A DNA stretch of 7,692 nt from Alphaproteobacteria bacterium (GCA_023140905.1 JAGLKS010000379.1:1-7692); one strand, 5' to 3'. Positions 1-6,302 are shown, counted from the stretch's first letter. Notes: generated by a model not told the origin, from the letters alone. A program made the numbers and translations.

Positions 1-87
1 GGCAATGAAAACGTTGAGGGCAACACAGATCAGGCGGTTGCCGTCTACACGATGAAATTTGCAAGAGCCGAAAGAGGAATCAAATAA
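1..87 (+). CDS. C-terminal fragment of an upstream tail gene, probably tail tube (5' partial)
   Basis: Reading from base 1 there is an open frame of 28 codons (GNENVEGNTDQAVAV...RGIK) ending in TAA at 85-87. The stop overlaps the ATG of the next gene (TAATG, 85-89), the same coupling used elsewhere in this block, which supports it as real coding sequence. Too little remains to recognise a family from sequence. In contractile tail modules the gene just before the frameshifted assembly chaperone is normally the tail tube protein, and in phages with this kind of baseplate it is often a DUF3277-type protein. The function is therefore inferred from position only. It could be another small tail protein. 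Confidence 0.5.
   Translation, partial: GNENVEGNTDQAVAVYTMKFARAERGIK
72..78 (+). promoter_or_regulatory. Ribosome binding site of the chaperone gene
   Basis: AAGAGGA lies inside the end of the upstream gene, 8 bases before the ATG at 87. It decides that start and explains how the chaperone is initiated even though its ATG overlaps the previous stop codon. Confidence 0.6.
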
Positions 88-482
88 TGTCAGAAATCAC
101 AACGGCAAACGGCGTTTCGGTAGTCGTAAATGTTGCGCCGTTCAAGGACGCTATGGCGTTGAAAAATGCCATAGCAAAAGAATTGACGGCGACCGGAATC
201 AAGCTGGATTTGAAAGCAGATGTTTCGACGCTTTCAAGTCTTGCCTTGTCCGTGGATTCTTCTGACTCTGTTTATAAAGCTCTTTTTTCTTGTTTGGCGC
301 GGTGTACTTATGGCGGACAGAAAATAATTGAAGCGACTTTTGAAGATGAAAAGGCTCGTGAAGATTATTACGAAGTCGTTATTGAATGTTTAAAGGTCAA
401 CCTCTCCCCTTTTTTCAAAGGGCTGGCTTTGAAGTTAAAAACGCTAAAAGAAATTCTTCCAGAAAAAGACAGCCCGAAATAG
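87..482 (+). CDS. Tail assembly chaperone, short (zero-frame) form
   Basis: This 131-residue protein starts at ATG 87 and stops at TAG 480-482. It is not recognisable by strong motifs, but its size, its place directly before the tape measure gene and its overlap with a -1 frame extension match the lambda G / P2 E class of tail assembly chaperones. Such proteins coat the tape measure and recruit tube subunits, and they are absent from the mature virion. The product is mixed and helical-looking (MALKNAIAKEL near residues 28-38, EDEKAREDYYEVVIECLKV near 86-104), with a Lys-rich end after residue 112. The last 21 codons (417-479) lie beyond the predicted slippage point and are unique to this form. 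The two-frame layout is seen directly. The chaperone role comes from synteny. Confidence 0.75.
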   Translation: MSEITTANGVSVVVNVAPFKDAMALKNAIAKELTATGIKLDLKADVSTLSSLALSVDSSDSVYKALFSCLARCTYGGQKIIEATFEDEKAREDYYEVVIECLKVNLSPFFKGLALKLKTLKEILPEKDSPK

Positions 483-664
483 AAATAACTGATGCTGCTC
501 TTTTTGTTGGCGTGAAGCTTGCAAAGCTTGGTTATTATTCGGGCGATCCGTCAAACGTGCTTAATGCGCCTGTGGACATGGTTCTGGCAATCCTCTCTTA
601 TGAATCCTTTGATTGTGATTTAACTCTGGCGTACAATCAAATAATGAAGGAGTCCGCAGAATGA
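87..664 (+). CDS. Tail assembly chaperone, long form made by predicted -1 frameshift
   Basis: The long form reads codons 87-416 in frame, slips back one base, then reads from CAA 416-418 to TGA 662-664, giving 110 + 82 = 192 residues. The junction is ...NLSPFF/QRAGFEV. The -1 frame from about 480 to 661 encodes a well-formed segment (DAALFVGVKLAKLGYYSGDP..., then VDMVLAILSYESFDCDL). It has no credible start of its own: ATG 386 has no Shine-Dalgarno and lies deep inside the other frame. In lambda GT and P2 E+E' the extension made by -1 frameshifting binds the tape measure, so the same job is inferred here. The end overlaps the tape measure start as ATGA (661-664). The alternative is a plain frameshift mutation or sequencing error, which is less likely given the perfect slippery heptamers at the right place. 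Confidence 0.78.
407..416 (+). promoter_or_regulatory. Predicted -1 ribosomal slippery site (CCCTTTTTTC)
   Basis: Two overlapping X XXY YYZ heptamers sit in the correct zero frame: C CCT TTT (407-413) and T TTT TTC (410-416). Slippage at either one gives the same fusion junction, PFF then Q. T TTT TTC is a close relative of the T TTT TTG used in P2 tail gene E. Downstream, GGGCTG (420-425) is fully complementary to CAGCCC (470-475), starting 6 bases after the first heptamer. A local hairpin CAAAG (416-420) / CTTTG (427-431) is an alternative. The motif is seen directly. Its activity is inferred. Confidence 0.75.
646..652 (+). promoter_or_regulatory. Strong ribosome binding site of the tape measure gene
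   Basis: GAAGGAG is a near-perfect Shine-Dalgarno, 8 bases before ATG 661. It lies inside the -1 frame extension of the chaperone, so the tape measure can be started independently of how often ribosomes frameshift. Confidence 0.7.
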
Positions 665-1824
665 ATATCGGGGAAGTTTTTCTAAAACTCGGATTTGATG
701 TTGACGAAACAACGATTAAAGGTTTCGCCGACAAAATAAGCAATCTTCAAAAAGACATGTTGAAATTGTCCGGTGTGGCGGCTGGCGCACTCTTCGGGCT
801 TGAATCCTTCACGCGAGGCTCCATTGATACGGCAACCGCCCTTGAAAATCTTCGTGACGCAACTGGCGAAAATGTAGAAGCCGTTCAAAGATGGATGTCG
901 GCGGGGCATTTGGCAAATATCGCATTAAGTTATGATGCAGTCCGTGGATCAATAGAAGGCGTAAATAGCGCATTACAACGCGCCGTTGCCTTTGGCGAAA
1001 ACAGAAACATTTTCGGCAAAATGGATATTGCGCCGATGGGTGCGGGAGGACGTGCAAAAGTCGGCACTGATTTCTTACAGGAAATCCTTGAGAATTGGGG
1101 GGTTATATCATCCAGATATAAAGAGTTTGGCGGGACGCAAGGTTTGTTAAACGATCTTCAAGCTTTAGGAATAGATCGCGGAATGCTCCAAGTTTTAAGT
1201 GGGGGGCAAACGCAATTTGGGATTGATGCCTCAAAATATGCGGTGGTTGCTTCTGATATTGAAAAGAATAAAAAGCTAGGGCAAGATATTGAAAATTTGA
1301 CGATAAAGATTAAATCTTTAAAAGACGCTATTGTCGCAGACTGGGCGGAGCCAATTGGAAAGGCATTAGATCAAGTGGTTCCTGAATTTAATAAAATCGC
1401 TTTGGGGTTTGCTTCAATAAATTCCACTGTCAAGAGTACGGCGGGGGTCATCGCTGCTGGTCTTACATTAGCGTTTAGTCCGCTTTTTGCGGCTGCTACT
1501 GCTGTTGGCTTGATAGGAATCGGTCTTCAAAATTTAGGTATAATGGAACAAAAAGGTCGTGAATGGTCTTTTGCTAATATTGCTGAAGGAACTCAAAATA
1601 TCCTTGAAGATGCGGGGTTATTTATTCAACGCCTTCCGGGTGAAACTGTACAAGAGGCTCAAATGCGAGTTATGAATCAATCTGTTAATCAAGGCTCTCA
1701 ATCTAAAGTTATCAATCAGACAAACAATATCACGGCATATGGTTCCAATGATCCGAAAGAAACTGCTGAAAACATACAAGAGGCTATCAAGGGAACTATT
1801 CAACAATTTCCAGACGTTTATTGA
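661..1824 (+). CDS. Tail tape measure protein (short)
   Basis: This 387-residue protein sets tail length and is ejected ahead of the DNA. It begins IGEVFLKLGFDVDE, a typical tape measure opening in which the first residues describe a fold acting on a phage protein. It has a short hydrophobic stretch at about 36-47, a charged probable coiled coil at about 200-225 (IEKNKKLGQDIENLTIKIKSL) and a long hydrophobic Ala/Gly/Leu region at about 259-293 that could span a membrane. The C-terminus (NNITAYGSNDPKETAENIQEAI, about 355-376) matches the usual tape measure ending. Its position between chaperone and Dit-like gene agrees. It is much shorter than in most myophages. By the usual rule of about 0.15 nm per residue it would specify a tail of roughly 58 nm. 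No peptidase or lysozyme domain is visible. Confidence 0.85.
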   Translation: MNIGEVFLKLGFDVDETTIKGFADKISNLQKDMLKLSGVAAGALFGLESFTRGSIDTATALENLRDATGENVEAVQRWMSAGHLANIALSYDAVRGSIEGVNSALQRAVAFGENRNIFGKMDIAPMGAGGRAKVGTDFLQEILENWGVISSRYKEFGGTQGLLNDLQALGIDRGMLQVLSGGQTQFGIDASKYAVVASDIEKNKKLGQDIENLTIKIKSLKDAIVADWAEPIGKALDQVVPEFNKIALGFASINSTVKSTAGVIAAGLTLAFSPLFAAATAVGLIGIGLQNLGIMEQKGREWSFANIAEGTQNILEDAGLFIQRLPGETVQEAQMRVMNQSVNQGSQSKVINQTNNITAYGSNDPKETAENIQEAIKGTIQQFPDVY

Positions 1825-1828
1825 AGGG
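1823..1828 (+). promoter_or_regulatory. Ribosome binding site for the GTG start at 1837
   Basis: GAAGGG lies 8 bases before GTG 1837, in the 12-base gap after the tape measure stop. No ATG occurs in frame nearby, so this motif supports the GTG start. Confidence 0.55.
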
Positions 1829-1836
1829 CTTAAATA

Positions 1837-2724
1837 GTGACTTTTGATGTAAAAACATTAGCGAATTTGGGCGACAGCTTAAACAAATATATCGTATCTC
1901 CGCTTAATGCTTTCGGGATTGGTGGTTTTGTTTTTGACATTGAGGGTGAAACAACTGTAAATCTCACGGCTGAAATTACAGATCACTACACGGAAAGTAA
2001 TTTTTCGATTCAAGACCATATTGCTGTTAAGCCAAAAAAACTGACATTGAAAAATTACGTTGGTGAAGTCAGTTATATTCAAGATGAAAACACAAATACG
2101 ATTCCACAAAAACTAACTCAAAAGATAACCGCTATTAGCGAATTTTTACCAGAATTGGCAAAAGCTGAAGAGCAGGTTTATTCCATTTTAGCTGACTTAC
2201 AATTGGGCGATATAAAAAATACTGTCTCAGACATAACAAACAATTCAGCTAATCTTTGGAGCTTTGTTCAAAACACTATGCCGACAGAGACACGGCAAAC
2301 ACAGGCTTATGCTTTTTTCAAAGCCCTGTACGAAAAAAAGACTCTTGTTTCGGTTCAAACGCCTTTTGAGTTTATGTCTCAGATGGCGATTGAGTCAATC
2401 ATTGCAACGCAGCCGGAAGAATCGAAAAGCATTTCTAATTTTACGATTGTTTTAAAAGAGATTCGGTTTGCTTCGACTCTTGTTGAGGTGGCGGCGCAAA
2501 TTTCCTCTTCCGCAATTCCGTATGGCGCGGCTGTCCCGCTCATTCCGGTTGAGCGTATTCCTCTTCCGCAAGGCAGGACAGCTTTGCAAGCCCAATCTGT
2601 TTATAACATCGGGATCACTCCGGGGCTTGATCCCGCCGACATTTTAAAAGACCCTCGAAACATCCTTGATCCTGTAGTGCAAGAATGGATGAACAGACCT
2701 ATAACTACTCCGGTGGGGCTATGA
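1837..2724 (+). CDS. Dit-like baseplate/tail protein
   Basis: This 295-residue protein starts at GTG. Residues 48-78 (TDHYTESNFSIQDHIAVKP, then KKLTLKNYVGEV) carry the hallmark of the Dit-like phage tail N-terminal domain: a 'DH..E....I.DHI..KP..L.L.G..GE' pattern. A helical insertion spans about 92-165. Residues 168-212 (KTLVSVQTPFEFMSQMAIESI, then NFTIVLKEIRF) return to the beta domain typical of the second half of this family. The C-terminal third is rich in Pro, Gly and Ala. Dit-like proteins join the tail tube to the hub at the top of the baseplate, and the position just after the tape measure fits. Its end overlaps the plug gene as ATGA (2721-2724). Assignment rests on pattern memory plus synteny and is fairly strong. 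Confidence 0.78.
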   Translation: MTFDVKTLANLGDSLNKYIVSPLNAFGIGGFVFDIEGETTVNLTAEITDHYTESNFSIQDHIAVKPKKLTLKNYVGEVSYIQDENTNTIPQKLTQKITAISEFLPELAKAEEQVYSILADLQLGDIKNTVSDITNNSANLWSFVQNTMPTETRQTQAYAFFKALYEKKTLVSVQTPFEFMSQMAIESIIATQPEESKSISNFTIVLKEIRFASTLVEVAAQISSSAIPYGAAVPLIPVERIPLPQGRTALQAQSVYNIGITPGLDPADILKDPRNILDPVVQEWMNRPITTPVGL

Positions 2725-3059
2725 GATTTATAAACAAAATAAGCGATAACTCAAAACAAAGTTTTATCTTGACGGGAGAAGCGGGGGAAAGAATAAATTT
2801 TCTTATTTATTTTATGCCCTCTCAAAATTCTTGGTTTTTTGATATTTCACATGAAACTTTTGTCGCTAACGGGATTCGGCTTTGCTGTTCTCCGAATCTG
2901 TTGAGGCAATTCAGAAACAAGATTTCTTTCGGCTTATCTTGTGGGTCGGTAGATGGCTTTGACCCAAATTCGCTTAATGATTTTACGTCTGGGCGGGTTC
3001 AAATTTATACATTAAGTTCAGAGGATGTTAACGCGGTTGAGGCGGGATTGTTCTCATGA
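2721..3059 (+). CDS. Small baseplate plug protein (cyanophage Pam3 gp18-like / DUF6983)
   Basis: This 112-residue protein follows the family pattern 'Q.F...L.GE...F.IYF......W.FDI......ANGIRL......LL.QF', ending with 'FTSGRVQIYTLSSEDVNAVE'. Trp38-Phe-Phe-Asp-Ile is the most diagnostic part. Proteins of this family fill the centre of minimal baseplates between Dit-like protein and hub. ATG 2721 is chosen because it makes the ATGA overlap with the previous stop, has a GGTGGGG (2712-2718) just upstream, and gives the family's usual N-terminus. An in-frame ATG at 2685 would add 12 residues and a longer overlap with no better ribosome site. The C-terminus overlaps the hub gene as ATGA (3056-3059). 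Confidence 0.72.
   Translation: MRFINKISDNSKQSFILTGEAGERINFLIYFMPSQNSWFFDISHETFVANGIRLCCSPNLLRQFRNKISFGLSCGSVDGFDPNSLNDFTSGRVQIYTLSSEDVNAVEAGLFS
2865..2883 (+). repeat. 19-base direct repeat, copy A (in plug gene)
   Basis: GCTAACGGGATTCGGCTTT is identical to 4347-4365. It is read in the same codon phase in both genes as Ala-Asn-Gly-Ile-Arg-Leu. Confidence 0.85.
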
Positions 3060-3922
3060 AATTTGGTCGCAGATATAGATTGACCATTCAAACGGACGCG
3101 GGGCAACTTATCATTGAGCCGCCTTTTACAATACGCTTTTCATTAAGGCGTAGTGTTTTGGCTTCGATGAATACTTTGGATATTGATATTTATAATCTAT
3201 CGCAAACAACGCGAGATAATATTTTTCAAGATATGTTTTATAAAGCGAGTCCAAACAGAAGTATTATTTTTGAAGCTGGGTATGATTTTTTATCTACTGT
3301 TTTCAAAGGTGAATTTAGGGAAGCAAATTCAGGTCGTGAAGGGGTCGATATTGTAACAAGTATAACTGCTTTTGACGGGTATTTTGCGACTCAAAACACT
3401 TTTTCTTATCGTACATTAGAGCCGACAACATTGAGAGAAGTTATAAAGGATTTAATCGGAAGTTTTGATCCGGAAAGATTGACGGAAGGACTTGTAAGCG
3501 ACGGCGCAAGTATGTCGGAATCCTTTCAACGTCCTATTGTTTTGAGGGGAAACACATACGAACAGCTTAAAAAATATTCCGGTGGGAAAGTTTTTATTGA
3601 TTTAGAAAAAATCTATGTTCTGCAAGATAATGAAGTTATAGCAGGGGCAATTCCTCTTATCAATGCGGATACAGGTCTTTTAAGTACGCCGCGCCGTGAC
3701 GAAGCCTATCTTACTGTCTCGACTCTTTTTGAGCCTAGAATCGTAATGGGGCAATCATTAGATTTGGTTTCTTCTGTAAATCCTATTTATAACGGAAAAT
3801 ATAAAGCCGTGGGAGTGCAGCATAGCGGTATTATTTCCGAGGCAGTAAATGGAGATTGCAGAACAATAGTCCATTTGAGTGATCCGATTAAATTTAATGG
3901 GAGCATCGTCAATGTCAGTTAA
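3056..3922 (+). CDS. Baseplate hub protein
   Basis: This 288-residue protein is a gp27/Mu gp44-type hub in role. Diagnostic stretches are LIIEPPFTIRFSL (18-30), LDIDIYNLSQTTRDNI (41-56), IIFEAGYDFLSTVFKGEF (70-87), DIVTSITAFDGYF (98-110), TTLREVIKDLI (124-134), TGLLSTPRR (206-214) and the C-terminal YNGKYKAVGVQHSG (245-258) with NGDCRTIVHL (265-274). The hub forms a trimer that connects tube and plug above to the spike below. The start at 3056 overlaps the plug stop, with GGGA at 3044-3047 eight bases upstream. The end overlaps the spike start by 11 bases. No lysozyme domain is fused to it. The family-level call is firm, but the exact homologue is not identified. Confidence 0.8.
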   Translation: MKFGRRYRLTIQTDAGQLIIEPPFTIRFSLRRSVLASMNTLDIDIYNLSQTTRDNIFQDMFYKASPNRSIIFEAGYDFLSTVFKGEFREANSGREGVDIVTSITAFDGYFATQNTFSYRTLEPTTLREVIKDLIGSFDPERLTEGLVSDGASMSESFQRPIVLRGNTYEQLKKYSGGKVFIDLEKIYVLQDNEVIAGAIPLINADTGLLSTPRRDEAYLTVSTLFEPRIVMGQSLDLVSSVNPIYNGKYKAVGVQHSGIISEAVNGDCRTIVHLSDPIKFNGSIVNVS

Positions 3923-4751
3923 ACCAATTCATCCGCCCGGGCTTCCTGAAGCTTTTGACGCTTCAAAACGTGATGTTTTCTCCAGTTTAAATTGCGTCCA
4001 GATTGGAAAAATTATAGATTTTGATTCCGCGAATCAAACCGCAAGTATTGAATTGCTTTTAAAACAGGTTACGAACATTGATCCGCAAGGTGTCAAAACT
4101 TTTCAAGAATCTCCTACGCTAATTAAAAAATGCCCTTGCCTGACTCTTTTCGGCGGGACGGCTTTTTTATCTCTTCCAATTCAGCCGGGGGATAATTGTC
4201 TCGTTCTTTTTAATGATCGAGAAATCGACAACTGGTTTGTGAACGGTGGGACTCAGGCAACAACCACGCAGCGTATGCACGATGTTTCAGACGCTATGGC
4301 GATTGTTGGGGTACGTTCCCTTCAAGAAAGCATTTCGACCTATCTGGCTAACGGGATTCGGCTTTCCTATGGCGGCGGGACGGCAAAGATTGACCTTCAG
4401 GCGAATGCCATTAATAGCCTTGCGACTCTTTTTACGCATACCGGAAATATGTTAGTTACGGGAACTTTTAACGGACAGGGCGCGGGAACTTTTGACAGTA
4501 CGCTTAGAGCAAAGGACGACACAACTTTAGAGAAGGATTTGTTAGTCGAAGGTAATGAAACGATTGAAGGCGGTTTGGTCGTCAAGGGCAATATGACGGG
4601 CGATGGCGGGACAATAAATATTGCAGATAATATGACTCTGGCAAGCGGAAAAACTTTGACGGCTCCGATTGTAGATTCAGAAAACGGCGCAACGGGAACC
4701 TTTACAAACAGCGTTACTGTACTCGACGGAATAGTAACGGGAGGAACATAA
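3912..4751 (+). CDS. Baseplate central spike, Gp138-type N-terminal domain
   Basis: This 279-residue protein belongs to the phi92 Gp138 group of membrane-puncturing spikes. The N-terminal OB-fold domain covers about 27-120, with GKIIDFDSANQTASIELL (32-49), CPCLTLFGGTAFLSLPIQPG (74-93) and CLVLFNDREIDNWFVNGG (96-113). The linker HDVSDAMAIVGVRSL (123-137) is highly typical. Residues 170-265 are short Gly/Thr/Asn-rich strands with alternating hydrophobics (TGTFNG, AGTFDS, LLVEGNETIEGGLVVKGN), as expected for a trimeric beta-helix. The tip ends VTVLDGIVTGGT. No HxH iron-binding motif is visible near the tip. ATG 3912 is chosen because GGGAG (3899-3903) lies 8 bases upstream. In-frame ATGs at 3879 and 3897 would add 11 or 5 residues and lack such a site. 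Confidence 0.85.
   Translation: MSVKPIHPPGLPEAFDASKRDVFSSLNCVQIGKIIDFDSANQTASIELLLKQVTNIDPQGVKTFQESPTLIKKCPCLTLFGGTAFLSLPIQPGDNCLVLFNDREIDNWFVNGGTQATTTQRMHDVSDAMAIVGVRSLQESISTYLANGIRLSYGGGTAKIDLQANAINSLATLFTHTGNMLVTGTFNGQGAGTFDSTLRAKDDTTLEKDLLVEGNETIEGGLVVKGNMTGDGGTINIADNMTLASGKTLTAPIVDSENGATGTFTNSVTVLDGIVTGGT
4347..4365 (+). repeat. 19-base direct repeat, copy B (in spike gene)
   Basis: Identical to 2865-2883. It falls at spike residues 146-151, just after the Gp138-type linker. The flanking residues are also similar: T-Y-L before it here and T-F-V in the plug. Confidence 0.85.
4460..4496 (+). repeat. Short tandem beta-helix repeat in the spike gene
   Basis: GGGAACTTTTAAC (4460-4472) recurs as GGGAACTTTTGAC (4484-4496) with a 24-base (8-codon) period, encoding TGTFN and AGTFD. 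A third, weaker copy (TGTFT) occurs near residue 261. This fits repeating beta-strands of the spike shaft. Confidence 0.6.
4739..4745 (+). promoter_or_regulatory. Ribosome binding site of the gp46/gp25-like gene
   Basis: GGGAGGA lies within the last codons of the spike gene, about 5-6 bases before ATG 4751. The start overlaps the spike stop (TAATG). This is among the strongest ribosome sites in the window. Confidence 0.65.
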
Positions 4752-5104
4752 TGATTTTTAGAAATCTTGATGTAGATGGCGATTGGATTTTCGGCAAGGG
4801 AAAGCATGATTACGTTTCGGATTCGACTTCGATTGCCTTGAACATAAGAACACGCCTTCTTTCGTGGGTCGGTGATTGTTTTTTTGATATAAATGCGGGA
4901 GTAGATTGGCTCAATAGACTTGGAAGCAAAAATCAAGTTGAGCTTTTAAAATCGGATTTACGCCGAGTTCTCCTTCAAAGCTTCGGCGTGACAAGTATTG
5001 AAGAAATTGATATAGTTATTTCTGAAAGAAGTTTTACTGCGACTTATACGATAAACACAATTTACACGAAAGCCTACGTTGACAGCATAAATTTGGAGAT
5101 ATGA
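4751..5104 (+). CDS. Baseplate wedge protein, Mu gp46 / GPW-gp25-like
   Basis: This 117-residue protein sits between the spike and the J-like gene, the place of Mu gp46 (spike gp45, then gp46, then gp47) and of P2 W before J. The segment ALNIRTRLLSWVGDCFFDINAGVDWLNRLG (29-58), followed by LKSDLRRVLLQSFGVTSIEEIDIVIS (66-91), is the expected helix plus 'DWL..LG' core. The C-terminal strands (RSFTATYTINTIYTKAYVDSINLEI) fit too. Its length matches gp25/W proteins (about 115-140 residues). The EPR motif of T4 gp25 is not seen, as expected for the gp46 branch. In contractile tails this protein links wedge to the first sheath ring. It starts on TAATG with the spike stop and is 1 base from the next gene. 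Confidence 0.7.
   Translation: MIFRNLDVDGDWIFGKGKHDYVSDSTSIALNIRTRLLSWVGDCFFDINAGVDWLNRLGSKNQVELLKSDLRRVLLQSFGVTSIEEIDIVISERSFTATYTINTIYTKAYVDSINLEI
5095..5098 (+). promoter_or_regulatory. Ribosome binding site of the J-like gene
   Basis: GGAG lies 7 bases before ATG 5106 and inside the end of the previous gene. It selects ATG 5106 over the out-of-frame ATG at 5101. Confidence 0.55.
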
Positions 5105-5105
5105 A

Positions 5106-6302
5106 ATGGGAGACGTTTTTGACGAAACGGGGCTAACGGTTAAAATCCTATCTGAGATTATCACTGATTTAACGACGGGGATGCAGGGCATTTACGGCGC
5201 GGATATAAACGTTGACCAGAACAGCCCAGACGGACAACTCATAAATCTTATTGCGCAAGCTTCCGTTGACCTTCGAGAACTAGCTGTTCAAATAAATGCT
5301 GGTTTTGATCCAGATCAAGCGGTTGGCACGATCTTAGATCAAAGAGCCGCGATAAATAATATTTCACGAAGCGGCGGGACATTCACAATTGTTTCGATTG
5401 ACGTGACTACCGACCGGACAGTTATTCTTCAGGGGCTTGATGCAGATTATAACGATGCGAATGGAACGGGATACACCATTCAGGATGACGCTGGAACAAA
5501 ATTCATTTTGATTGATACCGCGACCTTGACAGCCGGAACGACTGCAAAGGATTTCAGAGCGCAGCAGGTTGGTCTTGTGGAAACAATTGTTGACACGATA
5601 ACGACTCCGGTCACTGTTATCTTGGGTGTCACCACCGTTAATAATCCATCCGCTCCAAGTACCACTGGTGTAAATGAAGAAACAGACACGCAACTTAGAA
5701 TTCGCCGTCAACAAAGTACAGAAAATGGAAATTCAGGCTATTTAAATGGTCTTCTTGGAGAAATTTTAAATCTTGATGGAGCAACAAGCGCAAAATTATA
5801 TGAGAACGTAACAGACATTACCGATGCCGATGGAATCCCACCGCATGCTATGTGGCTTATTGTGGAAGGCGGCGCAACCGCCGATATTGCAGAAGTAATT
5901 TACGCTAAAAAATCCTACGGCTGTGATATGTATGGCGCAACGACTCATCCGATTACTACGGCAAGTGGAGCAACTTTCACGGCTGAGTTTGATCGCCCAA
6001 CGCCTGAAGACCTTCATATAAGATTTGACATCCAAAAAACATCACTAGATTGGTCGCTGGATACCGATCTTATAAAACAATACATTGAAGACAATCTTAT
6101 TTTTGAAGTCGGGGAATTTGCGGAGACTTCCAGAGTTACGGCGGTCGCTCTTGCTGCGATTGAAGCAACTGGAAAGGATGCGGTTCCAATTAACATGGAA
6201 ATTTCATCCGATGGGGCAACGTGGTATGATTATTTGACTGTTGCTACACTCGACAATCAATGGGCGGTTTCAATAGCTCGAATAACCCCAACGGTGCTTT
6301 AA
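5106..6302 (+). CDS. Baseplate J / Mu gp47-like wedge protein
   Basis: This 398-residue protein has the full set of baseplate J landmarks. They are FDETGLTVKILSEI (5-18), GADINVDQNSPDGQLINLIA (31-50) and FDPDQAVGTILDQRAAINNISR (67-88). A Thr/Gly-rich beta insert follows (about 95-180), then GVNEETDTQLRIRRQQS (188-204) and GYLNGLLGEILNLDGATSAKLYENVTDITDADGIPPHAMWLIVEGG (211-256). The 'GIPPHAMW' block and the following AEVIYAKKSYGCDMYG (262-277) are especially diagnostic. J/gp47 proteins (T4 gp6 equivalents) form the ring of wedge arms around the hub, bind the gp46-like and DUF2612 neighbours, and transmit the contraction signal. Length matches the family. The stop overlaps the next start as TAATG (6300-6304). 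Confidence 0.92.
   Translation: MGDVFDETGLTVKILSEIITDLTTGMQGIYGADINVDQNSPDGQLINLIAQASVDLRELAVQINAGFDPDQAVGTILDQRAAINNISRSGGTFTIVSIDVTTDRTVILQGLDADYNDANGTGYTIQDDAGTKFILIDTATLTAGTTAKDFRAQQVGLVETIVDTITTPVTVILGVTTVNNPSAPSTTGVNEETDTQLRIRRQQSTENGNSGYLNGLLGEILNLDGATSAKLYENVTDITDADGIPPHAMWLIVEGGATADIAEVIYAKKSYGCDMYGATTHPITTASGATFTAEFDRPTPEDLHIRFDIQKTSLDWSLDTDLIKQYIEDNLIFEVGEFAETSRVTAVALAAIEATGKDAVPINMEISSDGATWYDYLTVATLDNQWAVSIARITPTVL

Noticed and set aside
437..450. Slippery alternatives AAAAAC (437-442) and A AAA G (446-450)
   Set aside because: They are A-runs where only one codon would re-pair cleanly. The phased heptamers at 407-416 are better matches and closer to known tail slippery sites.
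386..664. Independent 92-residue gene starting at ATG 386
   Set aside because: There is no Shine-Dalgarno and the start lies inside the chaperone frame. Its first part is only the alternative frame of that gene. The -1 frameshift explains the downstream coding signal better.
2685..2720. Upstream start for the plug gene at ATG 2685
   Set aside because: It would overlap the Dit-like gene by 40 bases without a better ribosome site, and the N-terminus from 2721 fits the family.
3879..3911. Upstream starts for the spike gene at 3879 or 3897
   Set aside because: No Shine-Dalgarno is placed for them, while GGGAG at 3899-3903 is well spaced for ATG 3912.
4397..4936. 179-codon open frame on the minus strand over the spike and wedge genes
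   Set aside because: It is antisense to two well-supported genes, has no family-like features, and mirrors Gly/Thr/Ser-rich codons of the spike shaft. It is a shadow.
5364..5714. Minus-strand open frames opposite the J-like gene
   Set aside because: Antisense to a highly diagnostic baseplate J protein, with no ribosome site or recognisable features.
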